Under the pieces are notes generated by a model. The model saw only the letters and a program-made list of their open reading frames with translations, was not told the origin of the DNA and did no database searches. Both the position numbers and the translations under genes were made by a program. This document shows positions 8,892 through 17,856 of a DNA stretch of 46,242 nt, one piece after another. The first letter of the stretch is position 1; each line of letters opens with the position of its first letter. Source of the DNA: Planctomycetaceae bacterium. Lineage in GTDB: Bacteria; Planctomycetota; Planctomycetia; Planctomycetales; Planctomycetaceae. The stretch is from contig PBOJ01000103.1 of the NCBI GenBank assembly GCA_002724315.1, positions 1-46,242 on the forward strand, written 5' to 3'.

Positions 8892-10661
8892 CTACCGTGT
8901 CGCACCCGGTTTCGGCCTGGTTGCCGTACGTGCCGCCTTGTCGTCAAACAGGCTGCTGGCGGCTCCCAGCAGGCGAAAGATCATCGACGCGTCGGCGGTC
9001 GCCTTTGTCGGCACGTCGGGCCACCGGGGTCCCGACAGCCACGCGGTCGCACGGGTGTCTCCGTAGGCAATCGTGAAATCGAACCCGTCGAACGTCCCGC
9101 TGATCTTCTGGCGGCGACGGTCGATCCGGATCGTTGTTTCATCGAACCCAGGTTCGGTGATCCGCGGTCGGACCAGGTGGACCACCAGTTCCCCGTCACG
9201 GAAAACCGCCTGGACCGGATACCAGCCCCGGTCAACCGTCGCGTGTTTCCAGACCTCGATCCGCCCCGTTTTCTTCGACAGCCAGGGCGAGGAGGCAATC
9301 GTACCGGTCAGATCCTGCATCGCCTTCACCTGGTTTCCAAGCGAGACCCCAACCTGGACTGCGAACTTCCCGTCGTCACCCCGGGTGATCGAGAACCGTG
9401 GTGCGGGAAAAATCGCGCGGCCGTCCAACCGGTAGATCACCGGGTCACTCGAGGAAAACAGGCGGCTTCCCTGTGGGGCCGAACTGGCCGCCATCACCAC
9501 ACCACCGTTGCGGGAAAGGGTCACATCGAACTGTTTCGCTTCTGAATCGAAGGAAGCGAAACCGTCCACCCTCGGACCGTTGCCAGGGGAATAGCCCAGT
9601 CGCACCTTCACCAGTTGAGGCTGTCCGGCCTTCCAATCGTCAAGGATCTCGCCGAATTCATCGACCGCAGTCGCCAGCCGACCGCGATGGCCGGCGATCG
9701 CAGTCGCCAGCTTCAGAGCCGTCATGGCCCATTTCGAATTCTCGTGTTTCCGGGCAAACGCCCTGAGACTCGAAACCGCCGCCCCGATCTCTATGTTGTC
9801 ACCGGTCACCGCTTCGGTCCACGCTGACCAGATGACGGCCTGGCCGTCACCGGGCACTGCCTCCAGGAGCCGCTTGATCACCGGCCGGGCTTCGACAAAT
9901 CGACTCTCGGCCAGGTGATTGCCAGCCACCACCCGGAGAATCTCGGGGCGTGACCGATCCGCTTCGGCCAACCGACCATAGAAGTGCCCGACGAAGTCAC
10001 CGGCAGCCGGCACCGCGGCGACCAACTGCTGCAACCCCACGATTCTCTGCACGTGACCGATTTTCGGATCAAACATCAGTTTCGCAGCCTGGACCACCGG
10101 GGCCTTGTCTCGATCCAGTTGCGACAGGCACTGCTGCCACCCCGACTTGTCTCCGGCGACACGGGCCGCCAGTGCGGACCGCAACAGAAACTGGTCATCT
10201 GTCATCACGCCACGGCCCCAGAAGCTGACCGCTCGGCGAAGAGTGATCATGTACCTGCGTGCCAGCGGCGGCTTGAGCCCGGCAAGCCGATGTTGAATCG
10301 CCTCGTCGAGAAACACTCGACACGCCTTCGCATCGGCAAAATGGGTCAGGGCAAATCGTCCGGCCAGCGAATCGACGTGATCCAGCAACAGGATCCGCTT
10401 CATCTGCTTCCCGGCATCGGCCTTCCGGTGAACCACGGCCACCATCATCGCCTCCAGGGCCACCCGGTCCGAACCGGGGGCGTCGGCGTGTTTTTCCAGA
10501 AATCCCCGGGCAGCGGCCAGGTACTCCTCGACACGCCCGGCGGCCATCATCGATTCGGCATCCGGCGGCGTTTCAGCCGCCTCGGCCGAAACCAGCCCGC
10601 CGCTGGCCAGGATCACCAGGGACAGGCCCAGTATTGGGATCCTCGTAGTCGATCCGATCAT
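8892..10661 (-). CDS. secreted protein of unknown function
   Basis: The start is ATG at 10661, with AGGAG at 10670-10674 and an eight-base spacer. The 589-residue product opens with a signal peptide (PILGLSLVILASGGLVSAEAAE). Residues about 30-350 are alpha-helical and repeat-like, with segments such as VEEYLAAARGFLEKHADAPGSDR and SRFVEARPVIKRLLEAVPGDGQAVIWSAW that suggest TPR-like repeats. The C-terminal third is beta-rich with many charged strands (VRLGYSPGNGPRVDGFASFDSEAKQFDVTLS onward). No enzyme motif was recognised. It is convergent with the DUF1501 gene at 7476 (9-bp gap) and divergent from the manC operon. An envelope role is plausible but not shown. Confidence 0.75.
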   Translation of the reverse strand: MIGSTTRIPILGLSLVILASGGLVSAEAAETPPDAESMMAAGRVEEYLAAARGFLEKHADAPGSDRVALEAMMVAVVHRKADAGKQMKRILLLDHVDSLAGRFALTHFADAKACRVFLDEAIQHRLAGLKPPLARRYMITLRRAVSFWGRGVMTDDQFLLRSALAARVAGDKSGWQQCLSQLDRDKAPVVQAAKLMFDPKIGHVQRIVGLQQLVAAVPAAGDFVGHFYGRLAEADRSRPEILRVVAGNHLAESRFVEARPVIKRLLEAVPGDGQAVIWSAWTEAVTGDNIEIGAAVSSLRAFARKHENSKWAMTALKLATAIAGHRGRLATAVDEFGEILDDWKAGQPQLVKVRLGYSPGNGPRVDGFASFDSEAKQFDVTLSRNGGVVMAASSAPQGSRLFSSSDPVIYRLDGRAIFPAPRFSITRGDDGKFAVQVGVSLGNQVKAMQDLTGTIASSPWLSKKTGRIEVWKHATVDRGWYPVQAVFRDGELVVHLVRPRITEPGFDETTIRIDRRRQKISGTFDGFDFTIAYGDTRATAWLSGPRWPDVPTKATADASMIFRLLGAASSLFDDKAARTATRPKPGATR

Positions 10662-10804
10662 CGTTGCTGCTCCTGCTGAAATCGCTAAGCGGAATGCGGC
10701 TCTTCGCCCCGGCATGGCCGAACGGCAGGTTTGTAGGACGCGGGTTGGATTGCGATCAAGGTCAAGTCCGGCCACGCCGGCATGTCCGACATCCACGGAT
10801 CACC

Positions 10805-10833
10805 TCGACCCCGTCGGTCGCAGTGTCTATGCT
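10805..10833 (+). promoter_or_regulatory. putative sigma70-type promoter of the manC operon
   Basis: TCGACC (10805-10810) and TATGCT (10828-10833) are separated by 17 bp, each matching the consensus at four of six positions. The predicted start of transcription is about 25-30 bases before the ATG at 10865. It was found by eye only. Confidence 0.4.
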
Positions 10834-10864
10834 CGAATTTGTCCCCCAGCGACCCAGGTGATCG

Positions 10865-11938
10865 ATGCTCCACGCGGTGGTCATGTCCGGAGGCAGCGGC
10901 ACGCGGTTCTGGCCACAGAGCCGCCGCGACCGGCCGAAACAGCTTCAGCCACTGGCTGGCGAGACCAGCCTGCTTCAGCAGGCCGTCGACAGGCTCGAAG
11001 GTCTTGTCCCGGCAGAGCGGACCTGGATCGTCACCAACACCCTTCAGGCTGAAGCAACGCGGCGGCAATTGCCCGCCTTGGCTCCCGAGCAGGTCCTGGA
11101 AGAACCGTGCGGCCGCAACACCGCCCCCTGCGTGGGCCTGGCCGCGCGTCACCTGTTGGCCATCGACCCCGACGCCGTGATGCTGGTCATGCCAGCCGAC
11201 CACGTGATCGGTCCTGACGACTTGTTCCGTGACGCCGTCAGTCGAGCCGTCGAACTGGTCTCCGACAACTCCCGACGGCTTGTGCTCTTCGGAGTCCCTC
11301 CCACCCGACCCGCCACCGGTTACGGCTACATCCGAAGAGGGGACCCCCTGGAAAGTAACCACAAGGGTCATCACGTGACGGCGTTCCATGAAAAACCGGA
11401 CAGGGCGACGGCCGAGAAACACATCGCCGCCGGCAATACCTACTGGAACTGCGGTATCTTCACCTGGCGGGCCGACCGGATTCTCGAGGCCCTGGCCGAA
11501 CACCAACCCGAACTCTCCGTCGGACTCGAACGGGTTGCCGCAGCCATCGGAACCGACGATTACCGCCAGATCCTGGAATCGGCCTACGACTCGCTCTCGT
11601 CGATTTCGATCGACCACGCGGTACTGGAACACTCCGACGACGCCTGCCTGATCGAAGCCCCCTTCGACTGGCACGACGTCGGCAGTTGGCACGCTCTCTC
11701 ACAGCTTTCCGAGAACGACCCGGACGGCAACACGCTGCGGGGACTCGTCACGGTGGTCGACTCCAGCAACTGCATCGTTCGCAGTGACGGCGACCACCTG
11801 GTGGCGACCGTTGGGGTCGAAGGCCTGGTGATCGTCCACACCCCCGACGCCACCCTGGTGGCCCGACGGGACGACGAGGAGGGATTGAGGCGGCTGGTCG
11901 AGCGGCTTGAGGAGGAAGGCCGTGGCGACTGCCTCTGA
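10865..11938 (+). CDS. manC: mannose-1-phosphate guanylyltransferase
   Basis: Catalyses GTP + mannose-1-phosphate to GDP-mannose + pyrophosphate in the cytoplasm, supplying GDP-mannose-derived sugars for surface polysaccharide. The 357-residue protein starts HAVVMSGGSGTRFWPQSRRDRPKQ, the signature of this nucleotidyltransferase family. It continues with EEPCGRNTAPCVGLAA, VMPADHVIGPD, FHEKPD, YWNCGIFTWRAD and FDWHDVGSWHAL. The length fits the single-domain form without the C-terminal phosphomannose isomerase domain. The last 17 bases overlap the RuvX start, and two SGNH-hydrolase-like genes follow, which suggests a polysaccharide-related operon. The symbol is assigned by family. Confidence 0.93.
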   Translation: MLHAVVMSGGSGTRFWPQSRRDRPKQLQPLAGETSLLQQAVDRLEGLVPAERTWIVTNTLQAEATRRQLPALAPEQVLEEPCGRNTAPCVGLAARHLLAIDPDAVMLVMPADHVIGPDDLFRDAVSRAVELVSDNSRRLVLFGVPPTRPATGYGYIRRGDPLESNHKGHHVTAFHEKPDRATAEKHIAAGNTYWNCGIFTWRADRILEALAEHQPELSVGLERVAAAIGTDDYRQILESAYDSLSSISIDHAVLEHSDDACLIEAPFDWHDVGSWHALSQLSENDPDGNTLRGLVTVVDSSNCIVRSDGDHLVATVGVEGLVIVHTPDATLVARRDDEEGLRRLVERLEEEGRGDCL

Positions 11939-12377
11939 ACCGATCCGTGACGAGATCCCCGAGGAGGGATCCCTGCTCGGACTGGACTACGGACGCGTTC
12001 GGATCGGCGTGGCCGTGTCGACCCCCGAACGGACCCTGGCGGTGCCCCTGGAGACGTGGGAACCGACCGGCGATGAAGACCAGGACGCCCGCCATCTCGA
12101 ACAACTGATCACCGATCAACGGGTGGTCGCCCTGGTCGTCGGTTTGCCGCTGCACGCTGACGGGACGACCAGCGAATTGTCGAGAGAGGCCGAGACCTTC
12201 GGTGCGTGGATCCGCAAGTCGACCGGCAAGCCGGTGACCTTCTGGGACGAACGTTATACCTCACGCCAGGCCGAGGACCTGCTGCTGAGCATCGACATGA
12301 CCCGCAAGAAGCGGAAGGCTCGCCGCGACATGATCGCAGCCCAGATGATTCTCCAGGGGTACCTGGACCATGGCTGA
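11922..12377 (+). CDS. ruvX: YqgF/RuvX-family pre-16S rRNA nuclease
   Basis: A 151-residue RNase H-fold protein. The family is annotated as putative Holliday junction resolvase, and E. coli YqgF is implicated in 16S rRNA 5'-end maturation. Key motifs are GLDYGRVRIGVAVS (catalytic Asp near the N-terminus), VVGLPLHADGTTSELSREAETF, TFWDERYTSRQAEDLL and RRDMIAAQMILQGYLD (C-terminal Asp). I chose GTG at 11922 because an AGGAGG at 11910-11915 lies six bases upstream; an in-frame TTG at 11907 lies upstream of that site. The gene overlaps manC by 17 bp and the next gene by 8 bp, so translational coupling is likely. Confidence 0.93.
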   Translation: MATASEPIRDEIPEEGSLLGLDYGRVRIGVAVSTPERTLAVPLETWEPTGDEDQDARHLEQLITDQRVVALVVGLPLHADGTTSELSREAETFGAWIRKSTGKPVTFWDERYTSRQAEDLLLSIDMTRKKRKARRDMIAAQMILQGYLDHG

Positions 12378-13863
12378 GCCCGATGCCGCCAGAACCGCTC
12401 CGCAGCGGCGTGGCTCCCTGAAACGACGTTTGCTGTTCCTGGCGCTCCTGATCATGGGACTCGAGGCAGCCGGTTGGCTGGACGACTACATCTTCAACCA
12501 CCGCCAGCGGCTGCTGTCCGCGCTGGTGATGATGCGGCTGGACACGCAACCGATACCGGCTCTTTCCGACACTTCCAACAACCGGGAACTGGTCCTCAGA
12601 GATCCTGCTGACGGACCGGGAGCGGCCGAACCGTACCGGATCGGCGGTGTCGAGATTTCCGGGGCGGGACCATGGATCGGCACACGCAACGTCGTTCCCC
12701 CAGACGTGGTCCGGGATGACCAACAGCGGGTGTTCGTCATCGGCGGATCGGCGGCATTCGGATTCCCTTACCGCTACGCCGACACCTTCTCGGGCATTCT
12801 CGACCGGCAGTTCGCCAACGACCGGCTGAAGATCCTCAACGCCGCCCAGGTCGGATGGACCAGCGGAGAACTGGCCCCCCTGGTCGACCAGGCCGTGCGA
12901 TTCTATCGGCCCTCGGCAATCGTGCTGATGATCGGCAACAACGAGTGGTTCCATTGGCAACCGGTATCGCAGCGCGGACCCGAGCAGGTCTCGGCAGAGG
13001 ACACACCGCCCCGGGAAGAACTCAGCCAGAACAGCATCACCATCCTCAAGACCCTGGCTCACAGCCGGGCTTTGGCCGCCATCGAATACGGCCTGGTGCA
13101 ATGGATGATCTCCAGCCGCCAGGCCAGGCAGGATGAAGCCCGTCGGTCAGCAAAACGAGACCAGTTCGAATCGCACCACGAGTTGGCCGGGTCGGACTAT
13201 GCCGTGGCGATGCCACTTTCACCGCGACAGTACGATCCGTCCCAGTGGCCGGTCGCCCGGCAGAACTACCTCGACACGTTCCGAGCCAACCTCGGCCAGA
13301 TGATCACCGTGGCGAGAGAGGCCCGGGTGCCGATCGTCCTCTTGACGATCCCCTTCAACCCTCGTCTCTCGCCGGCCTGGAAACACCGTCAACCGCACTC
13401 GTTTGATCCCGAACACCGCGAGGCGGTCACCACGGCTATCCAGGCCGCCTCACGATCGGTCTCGGAAAAACAGTTCGCTGCCGGTCTCGAAACCGCCACC
13501 ATCGCCCTGTCACTGGATCCGCATCCGGCTGTACTGCACTACCTGAAAGCGCAGTGCCTGGAGGGGCTCGAGCGGCACGAGGAAGCCGAGCGGGCTTACG
13601 CGGAGAGCCGCGAGCGGATGGTGGGCAACCTGGGCTCTCGGCTGACAATCAACCGGATCATCCGCGAGCTGGCCCGGCAGAACATGTTGCCGATGATCGA
13701 CGTGCAGGAGCTGTTCCAGCAATACGGAGCGAGACGAGAGCGGTACTACAATGCCGACCTGATTCACGACGACTGTCACCCGACCCCACTGGGGCACCAG
13801 CTGATCGCTGAAGCCCTGGTTCCGATTCTGCGGCAGGCCGTCGGGGAGAACTCCACGCCATGA
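12370..13863 (+). CDS. membrane-anchored SGNH/GDSL hydrolase-like protein with TPR-like insert
   Basis: A 497-residue protein with one N-terminal membrane segment (LLFLALLIMGLEAAGWL). SGNH blocks are visible: the nucleophile block FVIGGSAAFGFPY, block II NAAQVGWTSGE, block III VLMIGNNEW, and a C-terminal DDCHPTPLGHQLIAEAL with the Asp/His pair. Between blocks III and V a helical stretch (about residues 355-420; FAAGLETATIALSLDPHPAVLHYL) looks TPR-like, unusual for simple esterases. It probably acts on the periplasmic side as an acyl- or acetyl-ester hydrolase or transferase; the substrate is unknown. It overlaps ruvX by 8 bp and the next SGNH gene by ATGA. Confidence 0.8.
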   Translation: MAEPDAARTAPQRRGSLKRRLLFLALLIMGLEAAGWLDDYIFNHRQRLLSALVMMRLDTQPIPALSDTSNNRELVLRDPADGPGAAEPYRIGGVEISGAGPWIGTRNVVPPDVVRDDQQRVFVIGGSAAFGFPYRYADTFSGILDRQFANDRLKILNAAQVGWTSGELAPLVDQAVRFYRPSAIVLMIGNNEWFHWQPVSQRGPEQVSAEDTPPREELSQNSITILKTLAHSRALAAIEYGLVQWMISSRQARQDEARRSAKRDQFESHHELAGSDYAVAMPLSPRQYDPSQWPVARQNYLDTFRANLGQMITVAREARVPIVLLTIPFNPRLSPAWKHRQPHSFDPEHREAVTTAIQAASRSVSEKQFAAGLETATIALSLDPHPAVLHYLKAQCLEGLERHEEAERAYAESRERMVGNLGSRLTINRIIRELARQNMLPMIDVQELFQQYGARRERYYNADLIHDDCHPTPLGHQLIAEALVPILRQAVGENSTP

Positions 13864-15029
13864 ACGAGCCCGTTCCATCCACCGAGTCCGGGCCACGCCG
13901 ACCGGGTCGCCGCGGGGTGTTCGTGGTGATTTGCCTGGTCGGAATTCCGCTGGGCCTGTCGGGCCTCGACCACCTGGCCGGCTGGATCCTGTCGCCTCCT
14001 CCACGACACCTGCTGTTCCCATCGGGAAGCCTGGTGCGACATGAGAGTGGAGAGTTCGATGTCCAGGTCAAGATCTCCAACCAGGGACTCCGTGATCGCG
14101 AGTTCCCGGCAATCGCATCGAAGGGAAAGACACGGATCGTGGCGATCGGCGACTCGTTCACCTTCGGCTGGGGGGTACCAGTCGAACAGTCGTGGCCGAA
14201 GGTGCTCGAGAGCCTGGGGAACAAATCGCCGGAGGTGATCAACTTCGGGTTTCCCGGAGCCTCGCCCAACGACTACTCGACCATGATCACCTCGGCACTG
14301 GATCACTTCAGCCCCGACATCGTTCTGGTCGGTACGCTGCAGGGTGACGATCTGATCCAGCTGGTCGAACAGGAACCGGTGGAAGTCGAATGGTTCGTGA
14401 GGGCACAGAAGAGATTCTTTCCCACGCTGAGTGCATGGCTGAGACCGGTTCCGGCATCGATGGAGTCCTACCGCAGTATCTTCCGGAAATCACAGGCTTA
14501 CCTGAGATCGACGCTGACACCCGAACAGCGTCAGCGGTACCAGCAATTGTCACCGGGAGTTCGCGCCGACTTCGAGGCGGGCCTGCTCAACCCGTCGCTG
14601 GTCCACACGGCCGTGACCAACCCGGGACGGTTCGTCGCACCGGTGGAAGGTGAGAACGCGTGGCAGATCAAAGCGGAGTCCCGATTTCGACATTCGGTAC
14701 GTGACTGGGTGGCCCGCTGCCGAGAGGCCAGCGCCGAGTTGGTCCTTTTGATCATTCCCGATGGACCGTACGTTTCCGAGGCCGCCGCCGGCGGAATGCG
14801 GGCGGTCGGTTACGACGTCCCGTCATCACTGCTGACGACGACAGTCTGCCAGGACGTGGTCACCGCCATCTGCGGAGAATTCGAAGTCCGGGTCATCAAT
14901 CCGGTGGCCGAGTTCCGCCAGTCAACCGATGGAGGGGACTACTTCGAACTCGACGGTCACTTCACGCCGCGGGGGCAGAAACGTCTGGCGACAGCCGTGG
15001 CCCGGGAACTCGGACCGCCGGTCGACTGA
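13860..15029 (+). CDS. membrane-anchored SGNH/GDSL hydrolase-like protein
   Basis: A 389-residue protein whose ATG overlaps the stop of the preceding SGNH gene (ATGA). The N-terminus has a membrane segment (GVFVVICLVGIPLGLSGLDHLAGWIL). The nucleophile block is VAIGDSFTFGWGV, block II is NFGFPGASPNDY, block III may be LVGTLQGDD, and the Asp/His pair is DGHFTPRGQKRLATAVA. The family includes esterases and polysaccharide O-acetyl-modifying enzymes. With manC upstream, a role in modifying an exported glycan is a reasonable inference, not a demonstration. The two tandem SGNH genes are quite different in sequence, so they are not a recent duplication. Confidence 0.83.
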   Translation: MNEPVPSTESGPRRPGRRGVFVVICLVGIPLGLSGLDHLAGWILSPPPRHLLFPSGSLVRHESGEFDVQVKISNQGLRDREFPAIASKGKTRIVAIGDSFTFGWGVPVEQSWPKVLESLGNKSPEVINFGFPGASPNDYSTMITSALDHFSPDIVLVGTLQGDDLIQLVEQEPVEVEWFVRAQKRFFPTLSAWLRPVPASMESYRSIFRKSQAYLRSTLTPEQRQRYQQLSPGVRADFEAGLLNPSLVHTAVTNPGRFVAPVEGENAWQIKAESRFRHSVRDWVARCREASAELVLLIIPDGPYVSEAAAGGMRAVGYDVPSSLLTTTVCQDVVTAICGEFEVRVINPVAEFRQSTDGGDYFELDGHFTPRGQKRLATAVARELGPPVD

Positions 15030-15039
15030 CCCGGCTGGC

Positions 15040-15068
15040 TTGCCGGTCCCCGACGCGAGGGTTAGAAC
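15040..15068 (+). promoter_or_regulatory. putative sigma70-type promoter before the SDR/amidohydrolase pair
   Basis: TTGCCG (15040-15045) and TAGAAC (15063-15068) are spaced by 17 bp and each matches four of six consensus positions. The region lies just after the upstream stop codon and about 45 bases before the SDR ATG. Confidence 0.4.
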
Positions 15069-15111
15069 CGAACCTTCCCCGTCCATTCGTATTCCTGAGC
15101 ACGAGGCCGGC

Positions 15112-15846
15112 ATGAACGATCTGACCAACCGAACCGCGGTGATCACCGGAGGCGGATCGGGCATCGGTGCCGCGGTGGCCCGCGCCCTGGCCGACGCCGG
15201 TTGCCGGGTCGCCATCACCGGCCGACGCCAGGAGCGACTTGATGACGTCACCGGGAACTACAACGGTTCGGTGCCGATCATCGCACGTCCCAGCGACGTC
15301 GCTGACCGACAGGGAGTCATCGAGTTCTTCGACTGGGCCCGGGAGGAACTGGGGCAGATCGACATCCTGGTCAACAGCGCCGGCATCAACACGCCGGTCC
15401 GCGCGGTCGCCACGCTCGATCCGGCCGACTGGGACAAGCTGATTGCCGTCAACCTGACCGGGGCCTACAACTGCATCCACCAGGTGCTGCCCGAGATGCG
15501 CGAGCGGCAGGATGGGGTGATCATCAACATCTCGTCGGTCGCCGGGCTGCGAGCCGGCACCGTTGGTGGCGTCGCCTACAACGCCTCGAAGTTCGGCATG
15601 TCGGCACTGGGAATCACCGTGGCCGAGGAACACCGCGAGATGGGAATCCGCGTCACAAACGTGTACCCCGGCGAGGTCGAGACGCCAATCCTCGACAACC
15701 GCCCGGTGCCGGTCAGTGCCGAACACCGTGCGAGAATCCTGCAGCCGGAAGACTGTGCCGACGCGGTGATGATGGTCGTCCGGCTGCCAGCCCGGGCCAA
15801 CGTTCCCGAACTGGTCATCATTCCGACCACGCAGTCCTACAAGTAG
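15112..15846 (+). CDS. short-chain dehydrogenase/reductase
   Basis: A 244-residue classical SDR. The Rossmann motif is TGGGSGIG near residues 12-19, then VNSAGINTP (NAG block), a catalytic Ser in IINISSVAGL, the active-site YNASK and a VYPGEVETPI segment after it. It should use NAD(P)H to oxidise or reduce an alcohol or carbonyl in the cytoplasm; the substrate cannot be told from the sequence. The ATG at 15112 was chosen because the protein then begins at the expected distance before the first beta strand; a longer upstream frame is unsupported. A D-aminoacylase-like gene follows after 45 bases, probably in the same transcript. Confidence 0.9.
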   Translation: MNDLTNRTAVITGGGSGIGAAVARALADAGCRVAITGRRQERLDDVTGNYNGSVPIIARPSDVADRQGVIEFFDWAREELGQIDILVNSAGINTPVRAVATLDPADWDKLIAVNLTGAYNCIHQVLPEMRERQDGVIINISSVAGLRAGTVGGVAYNASKFGMSALGITVAEEHREMGIRVTNVYPGEVETPILDNRPVPVSAEHRARILQPEDCADAVMMVVRLPARANVPELVIIPTTQSYK

Positions 15847-15891
15847 CCCCACACACCAACCCGTCCACATTCCTCTGATCCCCATCAATTC

Positions 15892-17454
15892 ATGCACGAT
15901 CTCATCCTCCACGGCGGCACGGTCATCGACGGCACCGGTGGAGACCGCTATCCCGCCGACGTGGGACTCTCCGGAGACCGCATCACTGCGATCGGCGATC
16001 TGTCCGAAGCCGACGCCGTTCGACGAATCGATGTCAGCGGACGGATCGTCGCCCCCGGCTTCATCGATGTCCACAACCACTCCGACGGCTGGCTGCTGAA
16101 GCGGCCGCACTTTCTTCCCAAGACCTCTCAGGGATTCACCACCGAGGTCCTGATGCTCGACGGGATCTCCTACGCGCCCGTGAGGCCCGACACAGCCCGG
16201 CAGTGGTTGTTTTATCTCCGCGGCCTCAACGCGTTGCGGCTCGAGGAATACCGCGGATGGGAATCGATCGGCGAGTTCCTGGCCGAATTCGATCGAGCGG
16301 CAGCGCAGAATGTCGTCGGCCAGGTTCCCTACGCCAACGTCCGATCACTGGTCTGCGGTTTCGGCAAGCACTGGGTCGATGACCTGCAGATGAAGATGAT
16401 CCAGACCGAAGTTCACCGCGGGATGCAGGAGGGTGCTGTCGGCATCTCGACCGGCCTGGACTACATCGTGCAGTGCTACACGACCACCGACGAACTGGTC
16501 GAAGCCTGCAAGGTGATCGCCGAATACGACGGCGTCTACACCACCCACGTCCGGTACAAGAAAGGGATCCTTGACGGGATCCGCGAGGCGGTGGAGATCG
16601 GAAAACGCTCCGGCTGCCGCGTCCACATCTCTCACGTCAAAGGCCGTGACGAACAGACCGTCGAGGCGCTGCTGTCGCTCTTTGACGAGGTCAGCAAGGA
16701 GGTCGAGTTCTCCTACGAGTGCTACCCCTACCAGCCCGGCTCGACGATGCTCAACTACCTGCTGCCCTACGAGGCGTGGGACGATGGACCGCTGGGAGCC
16801 ATGTCCCGCTTGCACGACCCGGCCGTCCGGGCTCACTTCCGGCAGGCACTGGAGAGCTACCCGCTGAACCTCGATCGGATGACCCTGGCCTGGGTGCCCG
16901 GCAAGGAGAACACCGCCTTCCAGGGCCAGACTCTCGACAAGTACGTCGAACAGGTGGGACTGCCGGTCGAAGAGGCTCTCTACAGCCTGCTGATCGAAGA
17001 GCGGCTGGCGCCCCTGATCGTCTTCAACGAGGGCGAGGACAGTAAGATCGAACCGCTGCTTCAACACGAACGGTGCGTGATCGGCTCGGATGGAATCTAC
17101 CACGACGGAGGTACCGTCCATCCGCGAGTGTACGGCACAGCACCACGAATCATCGGTTCGTGCGTCCGTGACCGGAAGCTGTTCTCGCTCGAAGAGGCCG
17201 TCGCCAAGCTCACGTCCAAATCCGCCGACGTCTACGGTCTGAAGGACCGTGGACGGGTCGTCGAAGGTGGACTCGCCGACCTGGTCGTCTTCGACGCCGA
17301 CAACGTGGCGGATCGGGCCACCTACGAGAACCCTCACCAGACAGCCGATGGCATCGACCTGGTTGTCGTCAATGGCGAGGTGATCCTCGAAACCGGCCAG
17401 CCGGTCGAATTCGACGGACCGCTGCCCGGCCGAACGCTCCGCTACGAGCGATAG
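15892..17454 (+). CDS. D-aminoacylase-like amidohydrolase
   Basis: A 520-residue metal-dependent amidohydrolase of the N-acyl-D-amino-acid deacylase type. It opens DLILHGGTVIDGTGGDRYPADV and has the metal-binding motif PGFIDVHNHSDGW (HxH). Further motifs are GISTGLDYIVQ, THVRYKKGI, VHISHVKG and, near the C-terminus, IGSDGIYHDGGTVHPRVYGTAPRI, which matches the SDG...HPRxYGTxPR block of this family. The tail GLADLVVFDAD closes the small beta domain. It would hydrolyse the N-acyl bond of a D-amino acid or a related cyclic amide; the substrate is inferred from family only. No signal peptide is seen. Confidence 0.88.
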   Translation: MHDLILHGGTVIDGTGGDRYPADVGLSGDRITAIGDLSEADAVRRIDVSGRIVAPGFIDVHNHSDGWLLKRPHFLPKTSQGFTTEVLMLDGISYAPVRPDTARQWLFYLRGLNALRLEEYRGWESIGEFLAEFDRAAAQNVVGQVPYANVRSLVCGFGKHWVDDLQMKMIQTEVHRGMQEGAVGISTGLDYIVQCYTTTDELVEACKVIAEYDGVYTTHVRYKKGILDGIREAVEIGKRSGCRVHISHVKGRDEQTVEALLSLFDEVSKEVEFSYECYPYQPGSTMLNYLLPYEAWDDGPLGAMSRLHDPAVRAHFRQALESYPLNLDRMTLAWVPGKENTAFQGQTLDKYVEQVGLPVEEALYSLLIEERLAPLIVFNEGEDSKIEPLLQHERCVIGSDGIYHDGGTVHPRVYGTAPRIIGSCVRDRKLFSLEEAVAKLTSKSADVYGLKDRGRVVEGGLADLVVFDADNVADRATYENPHQTADGIDLVVVNGEVILETGQPVEFDGPLPGRTLRYER

Positions 17455-17473
17455 ACCACGGGAAACTGTGCGC

Positions 17474-17623
17474 GTATCAAAGTGATACATCTGTCGCGGA
17501 ATGCGCCACCGACAGGCGCAATTGGTCATTGTGCAAATCACTGTCTGGCAGCAGGTTATGTCATTTGATCGTTTCGGCATGCTGCTTGCATGTTCTCTGG
17601 CAACGGCCCGAATTCACCGGGCC
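17474..17623 (+). promoter_or_regulatory. palindrome-rich leader before the 61-residue gene
   Basis: The 216-bp gap 17455-17670 holds several dyads. GTATCA-AAG-TGATAC (17474-17488) is perfect and AT-rich, like a protein-binding operator. TGCGCC-N7-GGCGCA (17502-17520) is a perfect hairpin that could end the upstream transcript, although no T-run follows. GGCCCG-N7-CGGGCC (17605-17623) is another perfect hairpin inside the likely 5' leader of the small gene. I found no convincing -35/-10 pair and cannot name a riboswitch class. Confidence 0.4.
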
Positions 17624-17670
17624 TCATCTCCCATCAACTCTCCCTTCATCACCTGCCGGAGGAACACACC

Positions 17671-17856
17671 ATGGCCCGCCAAGAATACACGCCGACGCCA
17701 ACAGAGATTCGACGCGAGTGCGAGAGGATTCGTTCGGAGTGGTCCGAAGACACGCTGTGGAAACGGTCGGGACTGGAGCACTGTCGGCACTGGATGCCAC
17801 CGACGGTCCACATGCCGCGAACCCACGAACTGATCGAAACGATCACCGATCCGTAG
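17671..17856 (+). CDS. small protein of unknown function, 61 residues
   Basis: ATG at 17671 with a strong ribosome binding site GGAGGA at 17658-17663 and a seven-base spacer, which is the best evidence that it is a real gene. The product is charged and probably soluble, with a helical N-terminal half (TPTEIRRECERIRSEWSED) and a C-terminal half ending MPPTVHMPRTHELIETITDP; it has no signal peptide or membrane segment. One Cys lies in each half. I do not recognise a family. Its end overlaps the end of the convergent cytochrome gene by 14 bp. Confidence 0.65.
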   Translation: MARQEYTPTPTEIRRECERIRSEWSEDTLWKRSGLEHCRHWMPPTVHMPRTHELIETITDP

